Numbered from the stretch's first letter, positions 26,400 to 34,930 are shown. The stretch is DNA of 50,881 nt from Balneolales bacterium (GCA_022565805.1 JAIULZ010000011.1:1-50881); one strand, 5' to 3'. Translations and numbers: made by a program. Notes: generated by a model from the letters alone, not told the origin.

Positions 26400-27720
26400 T
26401 TGTGAGGTATGCTAAAACAGGTTTTTTGTAAGTAATATCACTTTCTTCGCGCATGGTAGTGTCCAGCACTTCGGCCACAAAGCTTGTGGCAATTCCCATG
26501 ATTAAACCAAACAAAAGCCCTATACCAAGTATAAGCTGTATATTTGGTGATGATGGTTTTTCGGGAATATTAGCAGCATCTAAAACAATAAATTGATCTA
26601 CAGCACGCTGACCTATATCGCGGGTCATTTTTGCCTGCTCGAGTTTTACTCTCATTTCGTTGAGTAACCCCTCATAAATACTAAAATCGGAGTCTTGCGA
26701 GCTGGCTCTTTGTGTAGCCACAAAGTAGAGTTGCATATCACTTACTACCCGCCCCTTTTGCAGGCTAAGGTCGTTCTTTTGAGAATTTAGTCGCTGTATA
26801 TTCGACTCAAAAGTAGCGGGTAACCTGTTTACCACATCTCTAATTTGATCAGAAATTGATCGAAGTCGCGGGTAGCTTTCGGTAAACTGTTGCTGTAGCG
26901 TATCATATTCGTTTAGCAGAACCGATAGTTCACTACCAAACTGAATTTCAGAAATAGGGAGTTTATAGAGGTGCTTAATTGCTTCTGAACGATTAGTTTC
27001 ACTTTGGTAGGCTGTAACAATAGCCAGCTTGTCTTCTTCGCGGAAAATCTGCCATTCAATTACATCCAGGCGGGTATTAATATTCTGGAGCCTGTCTTGC
27101 AGGCTTATAGCATTGCTTGGTAGCTCTTCCAGGCGTTGTGTTGTTTCAAATACGGTTTGTGTTCGTTGCTCAGCAACGATTTGCTCAAGCTCTTTAAGCT
27201 TACCACTAAAAAAATTTACGGTCTCTTCGTGTCTGCGGGTTTCCATCCGTAGCTTAGTGCTAATAAAATAATTAGCCAGCAGTTCGGCGCCATCGCGGGC
27301 GCGGGTAGGGTTAGTATCGTAAAAGCTTATTTCAAAGGAATCTGATGCTCTCGACCGTGTTTCTATATTATTTTGCGTTTTCTCTATTAATAGCTGTTTT
27401 TCTGCCTCCGTATTCATCCCACGCTCTAGCTTTAGGCTATCTATCAATACCTCCATGGCAGATCTGCTGTAAATAATTTCATTAAGAGACTGCAGCCGGT
27501 CTTCCGAAGCAATGTGTACGGCAATTTCGTAGAGCACAAGCGGGTTAAGGGTTTCATCTTTTTCGACCAGTATGGTAGTAGAAGACTTGTAAACCGGCTC
27601 TATAAAATAAATAGCTGTAGCGGCAGCCATTAAAAACAGGATGGGGGTAACAAGCAGTAAAACACGACGGCGCTTTACAGCAGACTTAATCTCCTGACCA
27701 ATATTTTTTGTTTCTTGCAT
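26392..27720 (-). CDS. Wzz/GumC-type chain-length determinant
   Basis: A 442-residue inner-membrane polysaccharide co-polymerase. One helix lies near residues 20-40 (LLLVTPILFLMAAATAIYF), followed by the YKSSTTILVEKDE segment of Wzz domains, a long helical periplasmic region, and a second helix near 400-420 with the Pro-rich ANIPEKPSSPN just before it. I start at the ATG at 27720. A longer frame to 27786 adds 22 residues, but it would begin upstream of the predicted transcription start of the sigma-54 promoter at 27783-27797. It is the first gene of a seven-gene export operon running to 19837. Confidence 0.92.
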   Translation of the reverse strand: MQETKNIGQEIKSAVKRRRVLLLVTPILFLMAAATAIYFIEPVYKSSTTILVEKDETLNPLVLYEIAVHIASEDRLQSLNEIIYSRSAMEVLIDSLKLERGMNTEAEKQLLIEKTQNNIETRSRASDSFEISFYDTNPTRARDGAELLANYFISTKLRMETRRHEETVNFFSGKLKELEQIVAEQRTQTVFETTQRLEELPSNAISLQDRLQNINTRLDVIEWQIFREEDKLAIVTAYQSETNRSEAIKHLYKLPISEIQFGSELSVLLNEYDTLQQQFTESYPRLRSISDQIRDVVNRLPATFESNIQRLNSQKNDLSLQKGRVVSDMQLYFVATQRASSQDSDFSIYEGLLNEMRVKLEQAKMTRDIGQRAVDQFIVLDAANIPEKPSSPNIQLILGIGLLFGLIMGIATSFVAEVLDTTMREESDITYKKPVLAYLTND

Positions 27721-27782
27721 GATATATTTATGTTTAATAACAACTTGATGAAATAGCAATGGTATAGCTGGCTTTACCCACT

Positions 27783-27797
27783 GCAATTGCTATGCCA
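27783..27797 (-). promoter_or_regulatory. Sigma-54 promoter of the export operon, near consensus
   Basis: The minus strand reads TGGCATAGCAATTGC, with T for C at the end of the -24 box and an exact TTGC. The expected start is near 27771, 51 bases before the Wzz ATG at 27720. It shares the 422-base gap with the divergent promoter at 28076-28090. Confidence 0.82.
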
Positions 27798-28075
27798 AAT
27801 GAGGGTAGAACAATATGTGGCCGCCCCTTACCCCTTGTACGCATTGGTATAGTGGGTTTTAAGGTATTATTATTTTTTCAGGCAGAGCGCTTGTTACTAC
27901 AGTAATACTCCTGCTCGATTCCTATTTACTCAATCTTGTTAGAGGGGTGTGCAATTTATTCCCAATTCGGTACTCATCTTTTTTGCTGGTTTTGTGAAAC
28001 TTTACTGAATTGAAATATTTTCATAACCTTAAATATCAACAGCTTACAGTGTATATAATATATATAAAAATAGTT

Positions 28076-28090
28076 TGGCACTGTTGTTGT
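28076..28090 (+). promoter_or_regulatory. Sigma-54 promoter of the OPX operon, near consensus
   Basis: The plus strand reads TGGCACTGTTGTTGT, a perfect -24 box with T for C in the last -12 position. The expected start is near 28102, 41 bases before the OPX gene ATG at 28143. Confidence 0.75.
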
Positions 28091-28142
28091 CTGCATAGGC
28101 AAAACAGAATAACCATACCCATTTTTGATTGTATTGAATACC

Positions 28143-28859
28143 ATGAGAGATACACTTCGCCCACACCTCGTAAGCTTACTATTGCTCTGCCTTCTGGTAG
28201 CTATGCAGGCTTGTTCATCAACAAAACCCAATACCGATAACCGGAATCCTCAAATTGTAGACCTGGTACAAACAGAAAACCAGGCTACTGTGTCGAACTA
28301 CATTATTCGCCCGGGCGACGAAATTGAAATATTGGTCTGGGAACAGCCCAGTTTTAATACACTTGCAACCGTATCCAGAGTGGGAACTATTGCCATTCCG
28401 CTGGTGGGCGAAATTGCCGTTACCGGTTTAACTCAGGCAGAGCTAAAGCGGTCGCTTGAGGAAAAGCTTAAGCAGTATATAAGAGGAGAAATAAACCTAA
28501 CTATTGCCATCCGAAATACAGATACCATGATTGTTTCTATCATAGGTATGATTTTCAGGCCCGATAATTATTCTGTAGCAGATCAAACATCCATTTTCAG
28601 GCTTATTGCCACAGCCGGCGGACATACCGAGCAAGCAGATTTAAGAAAGGTGAAGCTGTACCGGCAAGCAGATCCAGAAAACTATGTAGAGCTAAATTTA
28701 TTAGACTATCTCGACAGCGGGCAGATGTTATCATCAACACTAACAGTGCGCCCCGGCGATATTGTTTATATACCCAAAAAGGAAAATGTAGTACGAGAAA
28801 TGTCGGAATTTTTAAGGGATGTGGTCATCCTTTTCGGAATCTTTAGAGTGTTTGGTTAA
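28143..28859 (+). CDS. OPX/Wza-type polysaccharide export lipoprotein
   Basis: A 238-residue outer-membrane export protein. The signal ends AMQAC (Cys24). A Poly_export domain (about 50-130) carries YIIRPGDEIEILVWEQP and VSRVGTIAIPLVGEI, then an SLBB-like domain (about 130-215) has DNYSVADQTSIFRLIATAGG and VRPGDIVYIPKK. The C-terminal hydrophobic helix (FLRDVVILFGIFRVFG) is short, as in small Bacteroidota OPX proteins. I use the ATG at 28143; a TTG six codons upstream is less likely. It heads the plus-strand export operon and would work with the Wzz-like protein encoded divergently. Confidence 0.93.
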   Translation: MRDTLRPHLVSLLLLCLLVAMQACSSTKPNTDNRNPQIVDLVQTENQATVSNYIIRPGDEIEILVWEQPSFNTLATVSRVGTIAIPLVGEIAVTGLTQAELKRSLEEKLKQYIRGEINLTIAIRNTDTMIVSIIGMIFRPDNYSVADQTSIFRLIATAGGHTEQADLRKVKLYRQADPENYVELNLLDYLDSGQMLSSTLTVRPGDIVYIPKKENVVREMSEFLRDVVILFGIFRVFG

Positions 28860-28860
28860 G

Positions 28861-29838
28861 ATGACAAGCAGACTTAAACATACCGCAAAGGTTATCACCC
28901 TTCTTCTAATTGCTTCTGCTGCTTTATGCTTCCAAAACGAAGCACAGGCACAAATTATAAGCACCTCCGGGAATTCCGGAGTACTGTCTGTACAGCATTT
29001 CGATACGCGTTCCTTATCTATGGGCAGCGCTACCGTATCGGATCTTTACGGCAGACCTTCTATGGGCATAAATCCGGCGCTATCCGGTTTATACCAGAAC
29101 AATCTTGTCTTTCAAATAAACACCAACTACAGCTGGAATACCCGCCTGATGCAGTACTCGCTGCAGTTTCCCACCATATCTGTAGAGAACCACCGTATTA
29201 CAGCCCGTATAGGTTTCATGAACGAAGGGTTTGATGAACTCGACTTTTGGGAAAACTCTCAGATACCTGTACCCGATGCCGAACTCTACCATGCAGACAT
29301 AGCCTACGCCTTTGCATTTAGCGAAGTATTTAGCCTGGGCGTAAATCAGCGAATTGCCTATGCTTTAAACAAGGGTACAAACGATTGGGCCTATTCTGCC
29401 GACTTCGGGCTGGTGTATGCGCCGGCCGAAAACATCTCCTATGCAATTGTTTTTAGGGGATTAGGAAATGAAATAAGTTATGAAATAGCAGAAGCCGGAG
29501 CCACTATACTTGGCAGTAAACTCATGCAGCAATCGCTTGAAGTAGGAGCAACATTCCGGTTTCCGACTGAGGGGGAAAGAACATTTCTAACTATTTCTTT
29601 TGCGAATGAAAAGGAGTTCGGGAATAGTGGTTTGTGGTACAAAGGCGGCATGGAGCTTCTTCCATTTTCATTTCTGGCCATTCGTGGCGGGCTCCTGTTC
29701 AATCTAGACGACTCTGTTTTTATTCCCCGTACCGGCATCGGATTCGTCTTTAGCTTTGGCCGTTTCGACTATATGCTTGCACCGGGCCAAAGAGCTGGCG
29801 AGTATTTCCATCAAGCAGGCCTAACCTTAAAATTTTAA
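28861..29838 (+). CDS. PorV/PorQ-like outer-membrane beta-barrel protein
   Basis: A 325-residue protein with a cleavable signal (to about AQA, residue 30) and the start QHFDTRSLSMGSATVSD, found in the PorV/PorQ/UPF0164 group. It is followed by alternating hydrophobic strands and ends in Phe (LTLKF) as outer-membrane barrels do. The start is the ATG at 28861, directly after the OPX stop; a frame beginning at 28819 inside that gene is a longer version of the same ORF. Position next to OPX suggests that it helps EPS pass the outer membrane, in a role comparable to the barrels paired with short OPX proteins. It could also be a T9SS-related barrel. Confidence 0.82.
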   Translation: MTSRLKHTAKVITLLLIASAALCFQNEAQAQIISTSGNSGVLSVQHFDTRSLSMGSATVSDLYGRPSMGINPALSGLYQNNLVFQINTNYSWNTRLMQYSLQFPTISVENHRITARIGFMNEGFDELDFWENSQIPVPDAELYHADIAYAFAFSEVFSLGVNQRIAYALNKGTNDWAYSADFGLVYAPAENISYAIVFRGLGNEISYEIAEAGATILGSKLMQQSLEVGATFRFPTEGERTFLTISFANEKEFGNSGLWYKGGMELLPFSFLAIRGGLLFNLDDSVFIPRTGIGFVFSFGRFDYMLAPGQRAGEYFHQAGLTLKF

Positions 29839-29841
29839 GTT

Positions 29842-30660
29842 ATGATAGCTACAGCTCGTCCCTACAAAACAGATCTGCAAGATGCTTCGTATACGTTGCA
29901 TGGTCTGGAAACCAAGAGTGTGCTAATGGAAGACATTTTTTCTAAAGTAAGAAGCATTGCCAAACTCGAGAAACACATTATACTAATCGGAGAAATAGGC
30001 GTTGGCAAAAAAAGGATTGCCCAAATTATCCACTCCATAAGCCATCGCGCCGAAGGTCCGTTTCACACTTTTTACTGCATCGATATAAATGAAGCCGAAT
30101 TCAAGAAGGCATTCTGGGAAAATCTTCATTTCGAGAATGAGCACCTGCAAATAAACTATGAGGCTTTAGAAAAAGCCGGTGGCGGCATTTTGTACCTCGA
30201 TCAATTTTCGGAACTATCGGCAGAGTATATGCTCAATATTATACATTCTTACCTGCGGGGGTGTAAACAGCTGTTTAAGTATAATATGTCTATGTCGCCG
30301 AGGCTTATTCTCTCGATTAGTCAGGATACGTTCCAGCATTTATCCAAGACAGAGATTTGGGCGCAGCTGCTGCAGCTGCTTAATCCGATTGCTATAATGC
30401 TGCCTCCGCTCCGCGAAAGAATGGAAGATATTCCGGCCCTCATAGAAACCTTTCTGGAAGAAACCCAAGATACAGAGCCCGGTTGTAAAGATCTTAGTAT
30501 CGACCCAAAAGCCAGAAAAGAATGTATGGAATATAAATGGCCGGGAAATGTACGACAGCTAAAAAATGCCATAATTCAGGGAGCCATACTTTCGCAAGGT
30601 AAAACTATTGAGTGCCAGCATCTGCCTTTTACCATGCATTGGAAACTACCCTATTCATGA
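29842..30660 (+). CDS. Degenerate sigma-54 activator-like AAA+ protein (pseudo-activator)
   Basis: A 272-residue relative of enhancer-binding proteins. Walker A GEIGVGKKR (50-58), the LPPLRERMEDIPAL segment and sensor II WPGNVRQLKN remain. Three key parts are missing: the GAFTGA sigma-54 contact loop (its place near 97-103 reads FENEHLQ), the Walker B Glu (LYLDQ instead of LFLDE, around residue 121), and the C-terminal Fis helix-turn-helix (the protein ends about 25 residues after sensor II). Glu to Gln at Walker B usually blocks ATP hydrolysis but allows ATP binding. It lies 3 bases after the barrel gene, so the frame has been kept. A role as a modulator of the full activator at 2676-3779 is my inference. 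Confidence 0.85.
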   Translation: MIATARPYKTDLQDASYTLHGLETKSVLMEDIFSKVRSIAKLEKHIILIGEIGVGKKRIAQIIHSISHRAEGPFHTFYCIDINEAEFKKAFWENLHFENEHLQINYEALEKAGGGILYLDQFSELSAEYMLNIIHSYLRGCKQLFKYNMSMSPRLILSISQDTFQHLSKTEIWAQLLQLLNPIAIMLPPLRERMEDIPALIETFLEETQDTEPGCKDLSIDPKARKECMEYKWPGNVRQLKNAIIQGAILSQGKTIECQHLPFTMHWKLPYS

Positions 30661-30712
30661 AAAATATTTCCACTAAATATCAACTGATCAAATCAGCCGG
30701 GCTTTAAAAGCT

Positions 30713-32677
30713 ATGTTTTCTCCCTTTTTGTTATCTATTCTTATTCCTATAGTGCTATCGCTGGCGATAACGCCCCGGGTAATTCATTTTGCCAAAAAGA
30801 TCGGTGCTACAGATAATCCGGGGGACAGAAAGGTACATACTACTGTAATGCCCAGAATTGGAGGACTTGCCATTTTTCTTAGCTCGGCAATTTCTATTAT
30901 TGCCCTGTTTTTACTATTTCCCGAGACTTTTTCGGTTGTATTTGAAAACAAGCAGTCTGCATCGGTACTAATATTTAGCTTTGTAGCCCTGTTTGCACTT
31001 GGTTTCCGGGATGACTTAAAACCTCTTTCGCCGGAGATTAAATTTGGAGTACAGCTTCTGCTTGCTACTCTTATATATTTCGCCGGTTTCAAAATATCTA
31101 ACATAACCAACCCTTTGGGTAGTGGAATTCTGGATGTGGGTATTCTGGATTTCCCCCTCACCATTATTTGGATTATTGGCATTACCAATGCATTTAATCT
31201 AATAGACGGTCTGGATGGTCTTGCGGCAGGTGTTGCCGTAATTGCCAGTTTTTCTATTTTCATTGTTTCGGCCATGTCCGGGCAAGTGGTATCCGCCATA
31301 TTAGCGCTTACTCTGGCCGGCTCCTTAATTGGTTTTTTGCGCTACAATTTTAATCCTGCAAAAATTTTCCTTGGCGATTCTGGCAGCCTGCTAATAGGCT
31401 TTTCACTTGCACTGCTATCTATACAAAGTACCGCAAAAATCTCGACTGGTTTTGCCCTTCTTTTTCCAATTCTGGTATTACTGCTACCTATTACAGACAC
31501 CCTCGTTTCTATGGCTCGCAGACTACTGGGTAGCTACCTCGAAAGAAACCCCGACGACACCTCCAGATCTCTGCTTCGCAGGCTATACGGTATGTTCACC
31601 CCCGACAAATCCCACATCCATCACAGGTTACTGTCTTTGGGCTTAAGTCATCGCAATACGGTTCTGGTTTTGTATGCCGTTTCCATTTTCTTTGCATTCA
31701 GCGCTTTTTTATTCATCCAAATCGATACGGTCGCGCGCTCGGTAACAATTGCCATAATGCTTGGTGTATTACTGGCTCTCTGCATAAAAAAACTACGCTA
31801 CTACGAGATGGCCATATTTAACAACGGGTTAATGATTCCCTTCTACGAAAAATGGATTCTTAACCGCCTCCATTTCGTACGACTTGCCGATGTATGCTTT
31901 ATTACAGTTTCTTTTTTTCTAAGCTATTTACTTCTTCGCAGCCTAAATCTGGATCAGGTAAACCTGGCACAATTCGAAAACAGCATCCTTTGGATACTAC
32001 CGCTACAGCTAACCACAATGTGGATAACAGGTTTATACCGCGAAAAAATGAGCTCCATAGGTTTAGGAAACGTACTTAATATTTTTGCATCTGTTGTCTA
32101 TGCAATTGGTTTAACATCGGTAGTATTTGCAATAATGGAAGTATTACCGCTGGTTGCAGCCATACAGTTTCTGGTAATTAATTTCTATTTCCTGCTCACC
32201 TTTGTACTGGGTTTCAGAATCACTTATCAAGCTATGAGGTTTTGGTACAACAGAGATAAACAAACCGGAAAAAATGTATTGATCTACGGTGCCGGCCATA
32301 ATGGGGTGTTAATCCTTAAGAACATTATGGACCTGTCGAACAACAATACTAAGGTGATAGGATTTTTAGATGACAACCCCGCACTCGAAGGCAAGCGAAT
32401 AAATGGATACCCGATTTTTGGCGGCCATTGGGAGCTGGAAAAAAACCATCTGAGTAAAAAAATAGACTCTATTTACCTTTGTGATGAGGCCATCAAGAGT
32501 GAAAATCTGATCCGGCTTCAATCAACGGCTCTCCAGAAAGGTATATCGGTAAAAAAATTGATTCTGAGCCTGCAGGAAATTGGAACCGAGGTACAGCTTA
32601 ACAGAGAAGTACAAAGCGCAATACCCGACGAAGCTATCTCTTTGCACAGTAAAGAAAACATCATAGTTCCCGATTAA
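30713..32677 (+). CDS. WecA/MraY-type sugar-phosphate transferase fused to a Rossmann domain
   Basis: A 654-residue fusion. Residues 1-335 are a polyprenyl-phosphate sugar-1-phosphate transferase with about ten helices and the motifs GDRKVHTTVMPRIGG, GFRDDLKPLSPE (DD), NAFNLIDGLDGLAAG, FLGDSGSLLIGF and PDKSHIHHRLL. Further helices (about 325-505) lead to a cytoplasmic Rossmann domain (about 518-610) with VLIYGAGHNGVLIL and VIGFLDDNP, as in the N-terminal half of FlaA1/CapD-type proteins but without their SDR catalytic half. It probably primes EPS synthesis on undecaprenyl phosphate. The extra domain resembles the CoA/NAD-binding domain in WbaP-type enzymes. Confidence 0.9.
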   Translation: MFSPFLLSILIPIVLSLAITPRVIHFAKKIGATDNPGDRKVHTTVMPRIGGLAIFLSSAISIIALFLLFPETFSVVFENKQSASVLIFSFVALFALGFRDDLKPLSPEIKFGVQLLLATLIYFAGFKISNITNPLGSGILDVGILDFPLTIIWIIGITNAFNLIDGLDGLAAGVAVIASFSIFIVSAMSGQVVSAILALTLAGSLIGFLRYNFNPAKIFLGDSGSLLIGFSLALLSIQSTAKISTGFALLFPILVLLLPITDTLVSMARRLLGSYLERNPDDTSRSLLRRLYGMFTPDKSHIHHRLLSLGLSHRNTVLVLYAVSIFFAFSAFLFIQIDTVARSVTIAIMLGVLLALCIKKLRYYEMAIFNNGLMIPFYEKWILNRLHFVRLADVCFITVSFFLSYLLLRSLNLDQVNLAQFENSILWILPLQLTTMWITGLYREKMSSIGLGNVLNIFASVVYAIGLTSVVFAIMEVLPLVAAIQFLVINFYFLLTFVLGFRITYQAMRFWYNRDKQTGKNVLIYGAGHNGVLILKNIMDLSNNNTKVIGFLDDNPALEGKRINGYPIFGGHWELEKNHLSKKIDSIYLCDEAIKSENLIRLQSTALQKGISVKKLILSLQEIGTEVQLNREVQSAIPDEAISLHSKENIIVPD

Positions 32678-32681
32678 TACC

Positions 32682-32867
32682 ATGGAAAAAGCACTTAACA
32701 TTAATTTCTGCCAAGGGAGTAAACCATATAACCCATCATACAAACTAAGCTTTACACAAAATAAACCGGGAAGCGGGAGTTATCAGGAAATAAGAACAGC
32801 GGGAAATTTTATACCCATTGCCAAGCAAAAATATTCGCGACTACAAACTACTGCAATTCACCTTTAA
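32682..32867 (+). CDS. Possible small ORF, 61 codons, unknown
   Basis: An ATG-started frame in the 203-base gap between the priming transferase and the GNAT gene, on the operon strand. The product is polar, Lys/Ser/Tyr/Pro-rich and has no signal, helix motif or known family. The gap is otherwise empty and the frame starts 2 bases after the upstream stop, which makes translation possible. It could equally be chance. Confidence 0.3.
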   Translation: MEKALNINFCQGSKPYNPSYKLSFTQNKPGSGSYQEIRTAGNFIPIAKQKYSRLQTTAIHL

Positions 32868-32880
32868 AATGAGATAAATC

Positions 32881-33657
32881 ATGTTAGAAACAAAAACTTT
32901 CAGCCCATTGTTTATCAGTTTTAAGAATATGTTAAAATTACTGATAGGCGGCCATTATACCTTGCTATTCAAAGAGTTTAAGCAACGTGTGTACTCAGAA
33001 TCAAGCTCTTTTGGACTCCTGAGGGATATTTCTGAACCCTTTAAGGCTAACCCGGCAAAAATTAAAATCCTTGTTCGTCCGCTTTGCGAAGATGATATTA
33101 ACCTGATTTTAAAAGAACCAGAAACCGGTACTGTAAACCCAAGAGTTCTTGCGCATCAGCGGGCAATTATCAAGGCTAATATTCCTACATGCTATGTGGC
33201 TACCACTATACAAGACAAGCCCTGCTATATGCAGTGGCTAATTGGCTATACCCATAATGAAAAAGTGAGATGCCATTTTAAAGGTATTTTTCCAAAAATA
33301 AAGGCACGAGTGGCACTACTTGAGGGCGCCTATGCGAGTCCCGATTTCAGGGGGTTACGAATTATGCCCGAAGCAATGGTTTTAATTGCAGAAAAGGCAG
33401 CTCTTATTAATGCCCGATGGGTAATTACCTTTGTGGATACTAAAAATATTGCCTCTCTTAAAGGCTGTCACCGCGCTGGTTTTAAACCTTATGCCCTGCG
33501 AAAAGAGAAATGGTTTCTTTTTCGGCAAACGGTTTCTTTTCATCCGCTGCCCGAAAATGAAACCAACGAATACAACCTGCAAATAGCAGAAGAGTCGGGT
33601 ATCTGTAAATACGAATTGCAAAAAGAAAAAAAAACCGAAAAACAACTGCAATTTTAG
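32881..33657 (+). CDS. GNAT-family acyltransferase in the EPS operon
   Basis: A 258-residue protein with an N-terminal extension of about 55 residues and a GNAT domain at about 62-215. The domain starts KILVRPLCEDDINLIL, has a beta4-beta5 stretch ending in LEGAYASPDFRGLRIMPEAM (in place of the usual R/Q-x-x-G-x-G/A acyl-CoA loop) and ends FVDTKNIASLKGCHRAGF, a typical motif-B helix. The N-terminal part suggests membrane contact but no full helix. It may acylate an EPS sugar nucleotide. It follows the priming transferase and precedes a GH5 gene, and the C-terminus is Lys/Glu-rich. Confidence 0.85.
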   Translation: MLETKTFSPLFISFKNMLKLLIGGHYTLLFKEFKQRVYSESSSFGLLRDISEPFKANPAKIKILVRPLCEDDINLILKEPETGTVNPRVLAHQRAIIKANIPTCYVATTIQDKPCYMQWLIGYTHNEKVRCHFKGIFPKIKARVALLEGAYASPDFRGLRIMPEAMVLIAEKAALINARWVITFVDTKNIASLKGCHRAGFKPYALRKEKWFLFRQTVSFHPLPENETNEYNLQIAEESGICKYELQKEKKTEKQLQF

Positions 33658-33670
33658 AACTCACTATATT

Positions 33671-34930
33671 TTGAAAGTAAACCCAACTCTTATTCTAACA
33701 TTCTTTCTAATTTATTTTGGATTTATCCATGTAAATAATCCAATAAAAATTAGCCTGGAAACCACAGAGAGTGCAGAAACTCCCGGGCATGATTCTCTAT
33801 TTGTGAAGATTTATGACGGTAAATTTATGCTGGATGGGTCTGTTTTTCGTTTTGCAGGCACAAATGCCTATTACCTTCCTAATTATGAGAAAATAGACCC
33901 GAAAGTAGTGGAAAATACCCTTAATACTTTTAAGGCTGCCGATATTTCCGTTATTCGAATGTGGGCCTTTTATGATGGTTATGATTGCGGATACAGCGCT
34001 ACCGACCCCAAAGAGAATGTAATTCAAACACTTCCGGGAGTATACAACGAGCAGGCTCTCATAAACCTGGATCTGGTTATTGCAAAGGGAAAACAAAGAG
34101 GCCTTCGATTCATCCTTCCGTTCATTAATTACTGGGACGAACTCGGCGGTATTTGTCAGTACAACACTTGGGCTGGTGCAGAAAACCCATCTGTTAATAT
34201 GCAGTTTTTCCTGAATAATGAGCAAACTCAGAAATGGTACCTCGATTATGTGAGCATGCTCCTAAACCGGGTAAATACATTTACCGGCGTTGCCTACAAA
34301 GATGAACCCGCCATATTATCCTGGCAAATTATGAATGAGGGCAGAAATAAAGGTCATGATCCAAAAATTCTGCGGGACTGGTACCGGGAAATGGCGCAAT
34401 TCATAAAATCGATTGCACCAAATCAGCTGGTTGGTACCGGAGAAGAAGGCTTCGACCATGATATTCCATCGGCCTATTCCGTAAACCAATACAGCAATAC
34501 CTATGTACTCCGTGCCAATGAAGGTACGAGCTATATTTTAAACACGGCAATTCCGGAAATAGATTACGGTAACGCGCACTGGTACCCGTCTGAGTATGGT
34601 TTAGGCTTTAGTATAACCGATAATCTTTTGAGAGCGCAAAACGCCTGGATATCCGATCATAAAAGTATAGCAAACGAAAATGGAAAACCCTTTTTATTAG
34701 GCGAATACGGCTTTCCGGGGTGGGGAGACGATCGGGTTCGTACCATGTATACTTCATTATGGAATATAGCAGAAGAAATAGAGCTCGATGGAAGCCTTAT
34801 TTGGCAACTCACATCAGACTATACAAAATGTTCGGAATATGGAGGAAATATCTGCTGGCCGGGCGGGCGGGAAGATACCGAACTGTTCAAATTATTTATA
34901 AAGCATATAATAAACATCCAAGAGAGGTAA
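33671..34930 (+). CDS. GH5 mannanase-like hydrolase, EPS-operon paralogue
   Basis: A 419-residue GH5 enzyme with a short hydrophobic N-terminus (about 5-23, a signal peptide or membrane anchor; no lipobox). The catalytic domain begins at VKIYDGKFMLDG (about 45). The acid/base is Glu223 in WQIMNEGRN and the nucleophile Glu345 in LLGEYG. It starts with TTG at 33671, and no ATG is available before the hydrophobic stretch. It is highly similar along its length to the catalytic domain of the lipoprotein at 184-2607 but has no FN3 repeats. It sits 13 bases after the GNAT gene and just before a strong terminator. A periplasmic EPS-trimming role is likely. Confidence 0.9.
   Translation: MKVNPTLILTFFLIYFGFIHVNNPIKISLETTESAETPGHDSLFVKIYDGKFMLDGSVFRFAGTNAYYLPNYEKIDPKVVENTLNTFKAADISVIRMWAFYDGYDCGYSATDPKENVIQTLPGVYNEQALINLDLVIAKGKQRGLRFILPFINYWDELGGICQYNTWAGAENPSVNMQFFLNNEQTQKWYLDYVSMLLNRVNTFTGVAYKDEPAILSWQIMNEGRNKGHDPKILRDWYREMAQFIKSIAPNQLVGTGEEGFDHDIPSAYSVNQYSNTYVLRANEGTSYILNTAIPEIDYGNAHWYPSEYGLGFSITDNLLRAQNAWISDHKSIANENGKPFLLGEYGFPGWGDDRVRTMYTSLWNIAEEIELDGSLIWQLTSDYTKCSEYGGNICWPGGREDTELFKLFIKHIINIQER

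Noticed and set aside
27951-27965. A second sigma-54-like site (GCAATTTATTCCCAA on plus, TTGC read on minus) upstream of the Wzz-like gene
   Set aside because: The GG pair is shifted by one base, so the GG-to-GC spacing is wrong, and the site at 27783 fits much better.
6062-34930. Exosortase or PEP-CTERM system
   Set aside because: Several genes resemble those of exosortase-associated loci, but no EpsH/exosortase-type multi-helix enzyme and no PEP-CTERM protein is present in the window.
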